Positions 9,740-17,397 of a DNA stretch of 61,939 nt are shown in pieces. The notes under the pieces were generated by a model. It had not been told where the DNA came from and searched no databases. It saw nothing but the letters and a program-made list of their open reading frames with translations. The position numbers and the translations under genes were made by a program. Numbering within the stretch: the stretch's first letter is position 1; every line of letters starts with the position of its first letter. Source of the DNA: Deltaproteobacteria bacterium. GTDB lineage: Bacteria > Myxococcota_A > Polyangia > JAAYKL01. The stretch spans positions 1-61,939 of the forward strand of contig JAFGQN010000166.1 in assembly GCA_016935665.1 (NCBI GenBank), given 5' to 3'.

Positions 9740-10599
9740 CACCGGTAAATATTGCCGCCTCGATACGGGCGCGATTGCTCAACAAAGCACGCGAAACCAA
9801 CCGGCCCTTTCAGGAGCTGATACAGTACTACGCCCTGGAACGTTTCCTTTTCAGATTCGGTGTATCCAAACACAGAGATCGCTTTGTGCTGAAAGGCGCG
9901 TTGATGCTCCGGGCCTTTAATGCGCCAATGATGCGCCCCACTAAAGATATTGATTTGCTGGGCGCTGCCGACAATAGCATTGAGAATATTGAAACCGTCG
10001 TTCGCGATGTGTGCACCGTTCCGGTTGTCGACGACGGCATCTCATTCAGCCCTGACACTGTCCAGGGCGAACTCATCAAAGAAGAATCCACTTACAGCGG
10101 TGTTCGGGTGAAATTCAAAGGCCAGCTGGAAAATGCAAAGATTCCCATGCAAATCGACGTGGGATTTGGCGACGCTGTGTTTCCACCGCCAGAGGAACGC
10201 GAATATCCCGCGATGCTGGAGTTCGACGCCCCTAAACTGAAAATGTATTCCCTTGAAGCAGTCATCGCCGAGAAGTTTCAAACCATGGTGGAACGTGGCA
10301 CCATGAACAGCCGAATGAAGGACTTTTTTGATATTTACACCCTATCAAAACAGTACGAGTTCAACCGAGACAACCTGGCAGCTGCCATTAAACAGACTTT
10401 TGAAAACAGAAATACCGAACTCACCGCCACCCCGATAGTATTTGAGGATTCATTCGCCCAAAACGAGAATATCGCCAAACAATGGCGGGCGTTTTTAAAA
10501 CGAGGGATGCAAGGAACTGCGCCGGATGATATCGGGGAAGTCATTTGCGGAATACAGCAGTTTATTGCCCCAATACTGTCTTCCGCTACCGCCAAATAA
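9736..10599 (+). CDS. abiEii: AbiEii/AbiGii nucleotidyltransferase toxin
   Basis: A 287-residue toxin of the DNA-polymerase-beta nucleotidyltransferase superfamily. Near the N-terminus it has FVLKGALMLRAFN, then the catalytic RPTKDIDLLG, and further on the IPMQIDVGFGD strand and the YSLEAVIAEKFQTMVERG helix that are conserved in AbiEii. The start is the ATG of the ATGA overlap with the antitoxin, which shortens the longest ORF by 33 codons. Family members such as MenT transfer nucleotides to tRNA and block growth; AbiE gives phage resistance by abortive infection. Together with abiEi it forms a complete two-gene system. Confidence 0.87.
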   Translation: MTPVNIAASIRARLLNKARETNRPFQELIQYYALERFLFRFGVSKHRDRFVLKGALMLRAFNAPMMRPTKDIDLLGAADNSIENIETVVRDVCTVPVVDDGISFSPDTVQGELIKEESTYSGVRVKFKGQLENAKIPMQIDVGFGDAVFPPPEEREYPAMLEFDAPKLKMYSLEAVIAEKFQTMVERGTMNSRMKDFFDIYTLSKQYEFNRDNLAAAIKQTFENRNTELTATPIVFEDSFAQNENIAKQWRAFLKRGMQGTAPDDIGEVICGIQQFIAPILSSATAK

Positions 10600-10624
10600 T
10601 ATTCAAGCCAGCCTCCGCGGTATC

Positions 10625-10651
10625 AATTGTGCGGACACTGACCGCACAATT
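10625..10651. other. Perfect 10-bp hairpin after abiEii
   Basis: AATTGTGCGG and CCGCACAATT form a perfect stem with a 7-nt loop 25 bp after the toxin stop codon. There is no U-run on either side, so it is not a standard intrinsic terminator. It could stabilise the mRNA 3' end or be another protein-binding palindrome. Confidence 0.5.
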
Positions 10652-10653
10652 CA

Positions 10654-10708
10654 AAATCAGACAAAACGTCACCACTTTATGCATATATGAGGACATTTTG
10701 TCTGATTT
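10654..10708. promoter_or_regulatory. Operator palindrome before the second AbiEi gene
   Basis: A 17-bp inverted repeat with one mismatch: AAATCAGACAAAACGTC (10654-10670) faces GACATTTTGTCTGATTT (10692-10708), with 21 bp between. The spacer contains TATATG, a plausible -10 element, and the gene starts 29 bp downstream. The arrangement fits autorepression by an AbiEi-type winged-helix protein. The arm shares 12 bases with the site at 9085-9096. Confidence 0.65.
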
Positions 10709-10736
10709 GGTTTAATTTATTCAAAATAAACGTATC

Positions 10737-11513
10737 ATGAGTACTCCAAAATCAAAAAATTTAAACCAATTCCTTCAAAACCACCCCATGGGCAGAGTGG
10801 TCACATCGCGATTCCTGGCAGACAACCACATATCGAACGATCTGGCGCGCATCTATGTCGCTTCAAACTGGCTCACCCGTATCGGGCGGGGGGCGTACAT
10901 CCACACTGGCGACACCGTGGAATGGCAAGGGGCGGTGTATTCGATGCAATCGCAGTTGAGCCTTTCGGTTCATGCTGGCGGGATGACAGCGTTGCAGATG
11001 AAAGGACAGGGGCACTTCATACCGATGGGAGCGGCAACCGTTCACCTGTTTTCTGATGGACAGGAAAGACTACCTGACTGGTTTGCCAAAACTGACTGGC
11101 GGACGCCGATTGAACACCACAACGGCGCGTTGTTCGACTTGCCTGCGGGGGCCTCACTTACGGCGTGGCCCCACAAAGAGTTTGAAATAAAGGTTTCAAC
11201 GCCGGAACGGGCAGCATTTGAGATGCTCTCGCTGGTGAAAAACAACGCCGACTTTGATTACGCAAGTACCGTGTTTGAAGGATTGGCCAGCCTGCGCCCT
11301 AAAGAAGTACAGCAATTATTGGTGGCGTGCCGTTCAGTGCGGGTGAAGCGTATGTTTCTCTGGATGGCAAAAGACTTTGAGCATCCATGGGTGGAGTACC
11401 TGGACTTGGACGCCGTGGACCTCGGCAAAGGAAAGCGGGTTATCTATGTCAATGGGCGTTTTGACAAAGCGTTTCAAATCACTGTGCCCAAAGAAAATTT
11501 GGATGGTTATTGA
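10737..11513 (+). CDS. AbiEi-like transcriptional regulator / antitoxin without adjacent toxin
   Basis: A 258-residue protein of the AbiEi antitoxin class with an N-terminal winged helix (about residues 8-55: LNQFLQNHPMGRVVTSRFLA and TRIGRGAYIHTGD). It is followed by the family body containing LSVHAGGMTALQMKGQGHFI and the block STPERAAFEMLSLVKNNADFDYA (around residues 155-178). It is longer than and clearly different from the AbiEi at 9128. In most genomes this subtype is followed at once by an AbiEii gene. Here 380 bp without a gene follow and then an MntA/HepT pair, so its toxin has been lost or replaced, or it acts on the neighbouring AbiE pair. The preceding palindrome suggests autoregulation. 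Confidence 0.75.
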   Translation: MSTPKSKNLNQFLQNHPMGRVVTSRFLADNHISNDLARIYVASNWLTRIGRGAYIHTGDTVEWQGAVYSMQSQLSLSVHAGGMTALQMKGQGHFIPMGAATVHLFSDGQERLPDWFAKTDWRTPIEHHNGALFDLPAGASLTAWPHKEFEIKVSTPERAAFEMLSLVKNNADFDYASTVFEGLASLRPKEVQQLLVACRSVRVKRMFLWMAKDFEHPWVEYLDLDAVDLGKGKRVIYVNGRFDKAFQITVPKENLDGY

Positions 11514-11893
11514 GTGCTGTTGTGAACTGGTGGCGCTCGGAAATGGGTTACGTGGGGGTGCAGGGGCGCGCTCCGCAGTCTTGTGATTCCGAGGGAATCC
11601 CCAAAGATTTTTGAAAGAAATAATTTTAAAAGAAAGAATGACGGCAAGATTGCGAGTGTATCGCTGCGCGGCGGGGTGGTGGACGCTGCGCGCCCACCGG
11701 GGGGTGAAATCTTCGGGGCTTCCCCCTCCATCACTGCGACCGGTGCGAGTGCGGAGTGAGGTTCTGGTGATTTGGGGCGTGGGTGAGTGTTGGTGTCAGC
11801 AGGGGCTGTGCGGATCTTGACGCGCGGAGTTGTTGGCCAGGGGCATGATTCAAATGGTAGACGGGCTTGTGAAATTCAATTAAACTGCATTGC
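11514..11893. other. Gene-free stretch between AbiEi-like gene and mntA
   Basis: No convincing gene is visible. The stretch is locally G-rich (around 11540-11780), and its short ORFs have no recognisable composition or ribosome-binding site. It sits where an AbiEii toxin gene would be expected, but no toxin remnant could be recognised in any frame. The last 60 bp should hold the mntA promoter. Confidence 0.5.
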
Positions 11894-12208
11894 ATGGCTG
11901 AGAAAACGACATTCCATGATGTGATTTTGGATTCGCAGGAAATCAAGGATTTTTGCGAGGCGCATCATATTGCCAAATTGTCGTTGTTTGGCTCCATACT
12001 CACCGAGGCTTTTCACGCCGACAGTGACGTTGATATTCTGGTTGAGTTCGAACCCGGCCATACACCTGGCTTTTTGCAGATGGCTGCCCTTGAAGCGAAG
12101 CTTTCGACGATGCTTGGCAGAAAGGTGGACCTTCGAACACCTGCCGAATTGAGCAAATACTTTCGGGATGAGGTGCTCTCCAAAAGCGAAGTTCAGTATG
12201 GACTCTAA
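11894..12208 (+). CDS. mntA: MntA-type nucleotidyltransferase antitoxin
   Basis: A 104-residue minimal nucleotidyltransferase. The catalytic signature is intact: GS at 33-34 (LFGSILTEAF), the Asp-x-Asp pair at 45/47 (SDSDVD), and a third carboxylate at Asp 79 (KVDL). In characterised MntA/HepT pairs, MntA neutralises the HEPN RNase by adding AMP to the Tyr beside its catalytic motif. Its last codons overlap the hepT start by 11 bp, so the two are translationally coupled. Confidence 0.88.
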   Translation: MAEKTTFHDVILDSQEIKDFCEAHHIAKLSLFGSILTEAFHADSDVDILVEFEPGHTPGFLQMAALEAKLSTMLGRKVDLRTPAELSKYFRDEVLSKSEVQYGL

Positions 12209-12530
12209 AGACCGCATTCGAATCCAACACATGATTGATGCCGCCACCGAGGCGATGGAGTCCGCAGCCACACGCACACGGAAGGACCTGGACAAAGACC
12301 ACATTTGGACTTTAGGGCTCATCAAGTGCATTGAGATTATCGGAGAAGCCGCCGCCCGCGTTTCAGCGGAAACATGTGAAGCATACCCTGAAATTCCGTG
12401 GCCCATAATCGTTGGAATGCGCAACCGCCTGGTGCATGTATATTTTGACGTGGACCTCGACCAGGTGTGGAGCACCATTCAAACCGACCTGCCGGAATTG
12501 ACCGCGCAACTGAAAGCCATTGTGGGCTGA
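12198..12530 (+). CDS. hepT: HepT-type HEPN RNase toxin (DUF86)
   Basis: A 110-residue HEPN-domain protein. The RNase motif R-x4-H-x-Y is complete in MRNRLVHVYFDVD (Arg 75, His 80, Tyr 82), where the Tyr is the residue AMPylated by MntA in known systems. The start chosen is the ATG overlapping the end of mntA; the longer ORF start ten codons upstream lies deep inside mntA. Together the genes form a type VII toxin-antitoxin pair, often found in defence islands. Confidence 0.9.
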   Translation: MDSKDRIRIQHMIDAATEAMESAATRTRKDLDKDHIWTLGLIKCIEIIGEAAARVSAETCEAYPEIPWPIIVGMRNRLVHVYFDVDLDQVWSTIQTDLPELTAQLKAIVG

Positions 12531-12758
12531 AAGCCTGTAATTTACTGCCTATTGCTGCCAATTCTATCGCGCTCAACATCCACATTTCCAAACCACTCTC
12601 CCCCAACAAAACACCGCCTTTTTACCGCCTGCGCCGCCGCAATTTCTGCTCGTTTCGATTCTGGCCCCCAACCCTCAGCAGCACACGAAATCCCGTCGCA
12701 AGGGCAATTTCGGCGCAATTCAAAATATGGAGTCTCGAATTTTTTATTTGGAGGGCGT

Positions 12759-12875
12759 TCACGGTTTGCGTTGCAGGAAAAAAAGCAGTAGCACAATCAC
12801 ACTCATGGCGACCAGATTTTTGTTGATTCGTTTTTGCTCGGTGAGCAGGTCGGAGATTTTGCTGAGAAAAAGGGG
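12759..12875 (-). pseudogene. Fragment of a small membrane-anchored protein (remnant)
   Basis: A short minus-strand reading of 38 residues ends in TGA: an amphipathic segment ISDLLTEQKRINKNLVAMSV followed by a hydrophobic stretch (IVLLLFFLQRKP). It has no good start (an in-frame stop lies just upstream) and it ends 12 bp from the MITE-like element, so it may be the 3' remnant of a gene disrupted there. Similarity to a specific family was not recognised. The rest of 12531-12886 holds nothing else that can be supported. Confidence 0.3.
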
Positions 12876-12886
12876 TCAGGTCGCGA

Positions 12887-13092
12887 GGGGCTGTTGCCCA
12901 AAAGAAAATTTTGCGTTCGAAAGCGCTTTTCATGCTGACTTCGAAAATTGAGGATTTTGGCTAAAACGGCGCAAACGCCTACAGAAACTGAGCCAGAGGT
13001 GAAATCACTGGGACTGTAAGTTTGGAATAGCCCGGCCGAAAACGGTACATTTTGCCAAAAAGTTGGGTCAAAATGATTTGGGCAACAGCCCC
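12887..13092. mobile_element. MITE-like element, 206 bp, 16-bp perfect TIRs, 4-bp target duplication
   Basis: The ends are perfect 16-bp inverted repeats: GGGGCTGTTGCCCAAA at 12887-12902 and its complement at 13077-13092. GCGA flanks both sides directly (12883-12886 and 13093-13096), as expected for a 4-bp target-site duplication. There is no coding capacity inside. The GG.GCTGTTGC end resembles tips of several insertion sequence families with DDE transposases. No transposase is present in the window, so the parent element is elsewhere or lost. The right end supplies the last codons and stop of the membrane-protein gene at 13068-13682. Confidence 0.75.
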
Positions 13093-13682
13093 GCGACAAT
13101 TGACAGTTTTCGCCTCCTTCGCTGAACAACCAACGCCACCACCAACCCCACCACTCCCCCTAAATAACTCGAATTATGAATCACCCCCACCATCGCGAAC
13201 CGTTGCAAGATCGCCTCTGACAGTTCCCGCTCCCAACCCATGAATGTGATCGCTTGTCCTCCTTCGCCAACGGCTACGGCGGATCTTAAAAACATGAACC
13301 ATCCGAGGATTGCCCCGACGCAAAACGCCACCACCGCACAGCCAAACACAATCCCAAACCCTCGCAAAATATCTCTCCGTGCCGTTGTCAGGTCATCACT
13401 GTTAAACCGCACCCGCGCAATAAACCACCCGACAATCGCCCCCACCCACCAGGTGGCCAGAAAACCGATGATTGCAACAAACACACGATTCGGCAGCCCG
13501 AAATCTGCATAGTGGAACTGATGAAATTTGAAGTGCGTGAAGTACTCCGGTGAAATGGCGTAGCTGATTTGATCATGAATAGCGCCGTACGCGCCGCTAA
13601 TGATACCGCCCACCAAAACGTAGGGAATGATTTTGTGAATGATTCGGACTTTCGGATAGATCCAATGGCGATTAAACTTCAT
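13068..13682 (-). CDS. Conserved membrane protein of unknown function, C-terminus supplied by the MITE
   Basis: A 204-residue integral membrane protein with about four hydrophobic segments (residues 14-35, 68-92, 110-135 and 168-188). The stretch AIHDQISYAISPEYFTHFKF (about residues 34-53) matches a widespread uncharacterised bacterial family, recalled from experience and not searched. The start is the ATG at 13682, just after the GGGAG of TTGGGAGTAC; a TTG six codons upstream is the alternative. The final residues (AGLLPKSF) and the stop are encoded by the inverted repeat of the MITE-like insertion, so the original end has been altered after the RRRRK segment. It follows the Sel1 gene by 24 bp and may be co-transcribed. 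Confidence 0.7.
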   Translation of the reverse strand: MKFNRHWIYPKVRIIHKIIPYVLVGGIISGAYGAIHDQISYAISPEYFTHFKFHQFHYADFGLPNRVFVAIIGFLATWWVGAIVGWFIARVRFNSDDLTTARRDILRGFGIVFGCAVVAFCVGAILGWFMFLRSAVAVGEGGQAITFMGWERELSEAILQRFAMVGVIHNSSYLGGVVGLVVALVVQRRRRKLSIVAGLLPKSF

Positions 13683-13706
13683 GTACTCCCAACGCCACAA
13701 ACAGCG

Positions 13707-14384
13707 CTATTCTTCCAATGTCCGTCCAATCAGATTCAAATAAATCCACGACGCTTCGTGGTCTCGGTCTTTATCGGCAGTTTCAAAATGAGCTCTTGCC
13801 TTTTTGATGTTGCGCTTCACGCCCTTCCCTTCCAGGTACGCCAACCCAAGAAAATGATGGGCATCATCCACATCGGCGTCGCAAACCTGGCCAGCTAAAT
13901 CAGTTGCCACCTTTTGAAAGCACTCAACTGCAGCGGCATAGTCCTGCTTCACGCCAATTCCATAAAAATAGCATTGCCCAATTTCGAGTGTTGAGTCGAC
14001 ATGGCCAGCGTTCACCGCTTTTGTGTACCAGGAGAAAGCCTTTCGATAGTTGCCCATATCGCGATAAATGGTCGCCATGTTGTGGGCTGCCACCGCACCA
14101 CCGCTTTGAAACGCTTTTTCAGTCCAATAAATTGCTGCCTCATTGTCAAGAGCGACGCCCGTGCCGGTACTGAGGAAAACGCCCAAGGCAACTTGAGCAG
14201 CGGCATGCCCTTGCTCTGCAGCCTTTTGATACCACACGAAAGCATTCTTCAAATTTTGACGAACGACCACATTCCTATCGGCATCTTTAACTCCGTCTTC
14301 ATAGTATGAAGCAACCTCCCACTGGGATTCGGGATCCCCACGTCTGGCTTTGGTTTGGAGAGCTTTCCATTTTGACTTGTCCAC
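13707..14384 (-). CDS. Sel1-like repeat (TPR-related) protein
   Basis: A 225-residue soluble protein built of about five Sel1-like repeats. Examples are AFVWYQKAAEQGHAAAQVAL, AAIYWTEKAFQSGGAVAAHN, AFSWYTKAVNAGHVDSTLEI with CYFYGIGVKQD, and HHFLGLAYLEGKGVKRN. Such solenoids mediate protein-protein contacts, so no enzymatic role is expected. No signal peptide is seen. A GTG start at 14384 with AAGGA 10 nt upstream is preferred, because the first ATG (14486) would overlap the preceding gene by 73 bp. It is the third gene of a tight minus-strand run (15896 to 13068). Confidence 0.75.
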   Translation of the reverse strand: MDKSKWKALQTKARRGDPESQWEVASYYEDGVKDADRNVVVRQNLKNAFVWYQKAAEQGHAAAQVALGVFLSTGTGVALDNEAAIYWTEKAFQSGGAVAAHNMATIYRDMGNYRKAFSWYTKAVNAGHVDSTLEIGQCYFYGIGVKQDYAAAVECFQKVATDLAGQVCDADVDDAHHFLGLAYLEGKGVKRNIKKARAHFETADKDRDHEASWIYLNLIGRTLEE

Positions 14385-14413
14385 TGTCAGATTGTCCTTT
14401 GGATATGCCGAGT

Positions 14414-15331
14414 CTATGCGCCAAGTGAAATTCGGGAAATCAGTTTTTCGTTTGTCTTTCCCACCTTGGGCTTGCATGACCGCCAAAATTTGTTGCCGCT
14501 TCGATATTTAGTTGGTTTGTACAGGTAATCCAACAGGTATACGGCCAACTCATTTTCTTCAAATACAAAGTTATACTCTTCCACCTTGCCACTGGATGTC
14601 TCTACATGCGTTTCGTTTATTTCCTTTAAAGCGATGAGAGCTGCTTTGATTCCCGCATTGAGGAGCTCCTTATTCATTCCTTCTGGCACTGAATAACTAA
14701 CCATGTAATCTCTGGGATAAAGTGTAAACAGAACCACACCACTTCTACTCTTCGAATTTGGATTTTCATATGAATTCGGATTGGCAAACTCAACTAATAG
14801 TTTTCGTCCGCGATATCCTATGAGTTTGCTTGTTTTCACAAACTCATAAATTTCGTTCAAAGTAACAGGAAATCTTCTGTTCTTCTTTGGTTTGGGATAA
14901 GCTGCCCCTCTCTGTATATCGCGTGGCCGCTCCTTTTGTTTTGGGGGACACAAATGTGCCGTATCAATGTCACCTGGAGACAATCGAGTTGCACCAGAGG
15001 ACAACTTTGCCAGTATGATTTTTGCCAGGGGCTGCTCCGATTCCCAGTGAAAAGTGTCCGCACTGCAAATCTGTACATATGTACCCGCAATACTCAATGC
15101 CGAATCCGCGTCAGACACGCCAAGTTTCTCCTGAAGCGTTCGGATTTTATAATCTACACGCTCGATGACATCTGCTTCTTCCCCTCCATAGCGTCCCCAT
15201 GTATTCATCAAATTGCTCAAATATAAAGCACTCTTCCCGGCAGCCATTTGTTTGAATTGCCCGGTTATTAGTCGAAGATATTCATCTTCCAATTCATCGA
15301 GCTGTTCGTAGAGTCTTTGATTTCTGCCCAT
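14414..15331 (-). CDS. Hypothetical protein, 305 residues
   Basis: A soluble protein that was not recognised. Residues 1-70 are helical (LYEQLDELEDEYLRLITGQF). A middle linker around 125-155 is rich in Lys, Pro and Arg (PPKQKERPRDIQRG, PKPKKNRRF). The C-terminal half looks alpha/beta, with the segments KSRSGVVLFTLYPRDYMVSY and YNFVFEENELAVYLLDYL. It starts one base after the stop-side boundary of the SF0329-like gene, so the two are almost certainly co-translated. The lower GC content is like the defence genes on its left rather than the backbone on its right. Confidence 0.6.
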   Translation of the reverse strand: MGRNQRLYEQLDELEDEYLRLITGQFKQMAAGKSALYLSNLMNTWGRYGGEEADVIERVDYKIRTLQEKLGVSDADSALSIAGTYVQICSADTFHWESEQPLAKIILAKLSSGATRLSPGDIDTAHLCPPKQKERPRDIQRGAAYPKPKKNRRFPVTLNEIYEFVKTSKLIGYRGRKLLVEFANPNSYENPNSKSRSGVVLFTLYPRDYMVSYSVPEGMNKELLNAGIKAALIALKEINETHVETSSGKVEEYNFVFEENELAVYLLDYLYKPTKYRSGNKFWRSCKPKVGKTNEKLISRISLGA

Positions 15332-15332
15332 T

Positions 15333-15896
15333 TCAGCGCTTTCCGGATTTGCTATCTATGTTCCCAATCACATCAGGCCGACGAATACCATCCGCAGCAC
15401 ATCTCAGTTCTAACATATACTTCACCAGCGAATGCTCTGTTTTCCGAGGTTCGTGTGCGCGAATCCGCCGTTTTCCAAAGCGACGATCAATCATTGCAAT
15501 GGCACGAGTCAAAATGTCTTCGCTTCCCAAAGCGTCATCAATTGACAGAGATAGATAATTTTCGAGTGAACGATAGTAGCCATTCAATGAATAATTGCCT
15601 TTCTCGTTCATTATTTTGTCGGCCTCGTCATAAGCGGCATAATAGCCATCTCTCTGCTCGGGATTCCAATGGTCCGTACATCTGTTTATTGCACGAAGTT
15701 CGTTTGATATCCCGTAGTAGTCTCTCATCCACTTCATCGTGCAAAAATCGTAGATCTCTTCTTTGTCCACCGTAATCCACCCTTTGCCCTCCTCATCGTG
15801 AGTTCCCCGGTACCGCGTCGCCCGCAATTCGACTTGCCCCTTTAGCGAATCGCAAAACATCGCTTCGACCTGTTTCTTAAGTCTGCTCCATTGCAT
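15333..15896 (-). CDS. SF0329-family-like protein of unknown function
   Basis: A 187-residue soluble protein. The N-terminal pattern MQWSRLKKQVEAMFCDSLKG with ELRATRYRG and GKGWITVDKEEI resembles the uncharacterised SF0329 family, recalled by eye. Function is unknown. It heads the minus-strand run that continues with the 305-residue protein and the Sel1 protein. The 86 bp between its start and the divergent TTG-start gene must hold both promoters. Confidence 0.6.
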   Translation of the reverse strand: MQWSRLKKQVEAMFCDSLKGQVELRATRYRGTHDEEGKGWITVDKEEIYDFCTMKWMRDYYGISNELRAINRCTDHWNPEQRDGYYAAYDEADKIMNEKGNYSLNGYYRSLENYLSLSIDDALGSEDILTRAIAMIDRRFGKRRIRAHEPRKTEHSLVKYMLELRCAADGIRRPDVIGNIDSKSGKR

Positions 15897-15982
15897 GATG
15901 TGTGTGCTCGTTTCTTCTTTTTAAAAGCTGTTAAATCATAGACCGATAAGATAGAATGATGCAATAGGAATAAGGAGAGTAA

Positions 15983-16717
15983 TTGTTGCAGAACGTATTC
16001 ATTTCAGACGTTTTTCGAATAGAACCTGCCATATGTGCTGGCGCTACCCGAGGTGCTGATTTCACATCCAACGATGATCGCATCATCATTGATGAGGCGG
16101 CCGGTTTAATTGGCGTCGGTCGAGCGAAAGGCTCAGGTTATGGCGGATACCATAAACCGCGCAATATAGATGCAGGCATCGGACGCATCATTGAAACTTG
16201 TCGCTCGGATATGGCGAATATAAATCTCCGCTCAGTTGTTGAGCACGTGGACCAAACCTTGCCCGTAAAGCAGGTTGACATCATGGATTCCTCTGAGCAT
16301 GCCACATGGACACTAACCGCTGGATTGCTAAAAGGAATGTCATTTCATATCGCCCACATTGGCGTATGTAGATTGCTGCGTTTTCGAAATAGCAAATACA
16401 CCCAGATTACACGTGACCACTCCTGTGCTCACGCAGATCCTGAACCGAGCCTGTTCGCTGCAACCGAATCGCAATACCTGGGATACAGTAGAGATCCTGT
16501 TCACATTGACGAGCTCGCAATTGAAATGACTTCCGGTGACTCTTTCATCTTTTGCAGCCCTGGTGTTTGGGCGAACGTCTCTGTGGCGCAAATGGAAGCA
16601 TGTGTAAAACAGCACTCGAATGATCCGCGGCGAATATGTGAACATCTCGTTCACCGGGATACATCGAATGATTCTTTCAACTTTGACTCAACGGCGGTTT
16701 GCTTGATTGTTGGCTGA
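15983..16717 (+). CDS. PP2C/PPM-fold protein lacking metal ligands (probable pseudophosphatase)
   Basis: A 244-residue protein that follows the PPM phosphatase fold from end to end but not its chemistry. The fold markers are SNDDRIIIDEAAGLIGV (29-45), LKGMSFHIAHIG followed by VCRLLRFRNSKYTQITRDHS (116-147), GDSFIFCSPGVWANVS (185-200) and the final DSTAVCLIV strand. The DGxGG loop is replaced by GRAKGSG (46-52). The Asp of the AHVGDSR motif is Val 128. The metal-binding Asp of SDG is Pro 193. The DN near the end is DS (235-236). With these ligands gone, metal-dependent catalysis is unlikely. TTG at 15983 is the start, with AAGGAGAG just upstream. No kinase or partner gene is adjacent. Confidence 0.7.
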   Translation: MLQNVFISDVFRIEPAICAGATRGADFTSNDDRIIIDEAAGLIGVGRAKGSGYGGYHKPRNIDAGIGRIIETCRSDMANINLRSVVEHVDQTLPVKQVDIMDSSEHATWTLTAGLLKGMSFHIAHIGVCRLLRFRNSKYTQITRDHSCAHADPEPSLFAATESQYLGYSRDPVHIDELAIEMTSGDSFIFCSPGVWANVSVAQMEACVKQHSNDPRRICEHLVHRDTSNDSFNFDSTAVCLIVG

Positions 16718-16727
16718 TCTGGTGTTC

Positions 16728-17135
16728 TTACTGTTTCAAAATATGAAACAGCTCCGCCATCGTCATCTCCGGAGTGATCGTGTCCCACGTCAGCTTTTTG
16801 TGGAAGTGTTTCTCGATATCCCAGTAAATGTTTTCAATCTCATAACTGTCCACGAAATCGGCACTGGTATGATAAAGACGGCCGATTGTGTCATCTGGTA
16901 AGATACGATTCCGGAATCTATCAGGTACCAGGAAGACATCGTCGAGAATACACAAATACTCGATAACCATGCCCGCCTGTTCCGGGAATTGACACCTCCA
17001 CAAATCAATGCTCTCATCACGCTCGCCCAGATAGTCATAACGCCCAACGCCGAAATACTTCATAATTGGAAGCACAGAGCGCTTTAACAGCAGGCCGCAT
17101 TTCCTTTTAAGAGAAGTTATGCCTTTATTGGCCAT
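16728..17135 (-). CDS. Hypothetical protein, 135 residues
   Basis: A small soluble protein that was not recognised. The basic N-terminus (GITSLKRKCGLLLKRSVLPI) is followed by a YFGVGRYDYLGERDESIDLW segment. The last 50 residues (VDSYEIENIYWDIEKHFHKK, then TWDTITPEMTMAELFHIL) faintly recall an acyl-carrier-like helical bundle, but a phosphopantetheine site is not clear. Its start overlaps the stop of the small gene at 17125-17298 by 11 bp, suggesting translational coupling. It is convergent with the PPM-like gene. Confidence 0.6.
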   Translation of the reverse strand: MANKGITSLKRKCGLLLKRSVLPIMKYFGVGRYDYLGERDESIDLWRCQFPEQAGMVIEYLCILDDVFLVPDRFRNRILPDDTIGRLYHTSADFVDSYEIENIYWDIEKHFHKKLTWDTITPEMTMAELFHILKQ

Positions 17136-17298
17136 CGCGGTCCACCCGTTTCACAACATCGGTTTGGGCGCTTTGCTTATTTCCCTGGCTTTGCTTATTT
17201 CCCTCGCCGATCTCCTCCGCGATGCGCCCAAACAGCCAACCCAGCTGCTCCAGCGCAACCACCTGATTATGTTTCGCTTCCCTGAAGACGTTGCTCAT
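17125..17298 (-). CDS. Small hypothetical protein, 57 residues
   Basis: A short soluble protein: MSNVFREAKHNQVVALEQLG, then an acidic helix WLFGRIAEEIGEG, then a duplicated GNKQS-x-GNKQS stretch encoded by an 18-bp direct repeat at about 17175-17210. An upstream start at 17340 would give 71 residues. It overlaps the downstream 135-residue gene, which is the main reason to believe it is translated. Confidence 0.45.
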   Translation of the reverse strand: MSNVFREAKHNQVVALEQLGWLFGRIAEEIGEGNKQSQGNKQSAQTDVVKRVDRDGQ

Positions 17299-17397
17299 TC
17301 CCGCGAAACGACATGTCTTTCCGCTTTCGCCACGTCCCAACCTCTCTGACCGCTTTTCAAGGGATCACAACTGGCCGCTTTGAGGTGTCGATTGAGG

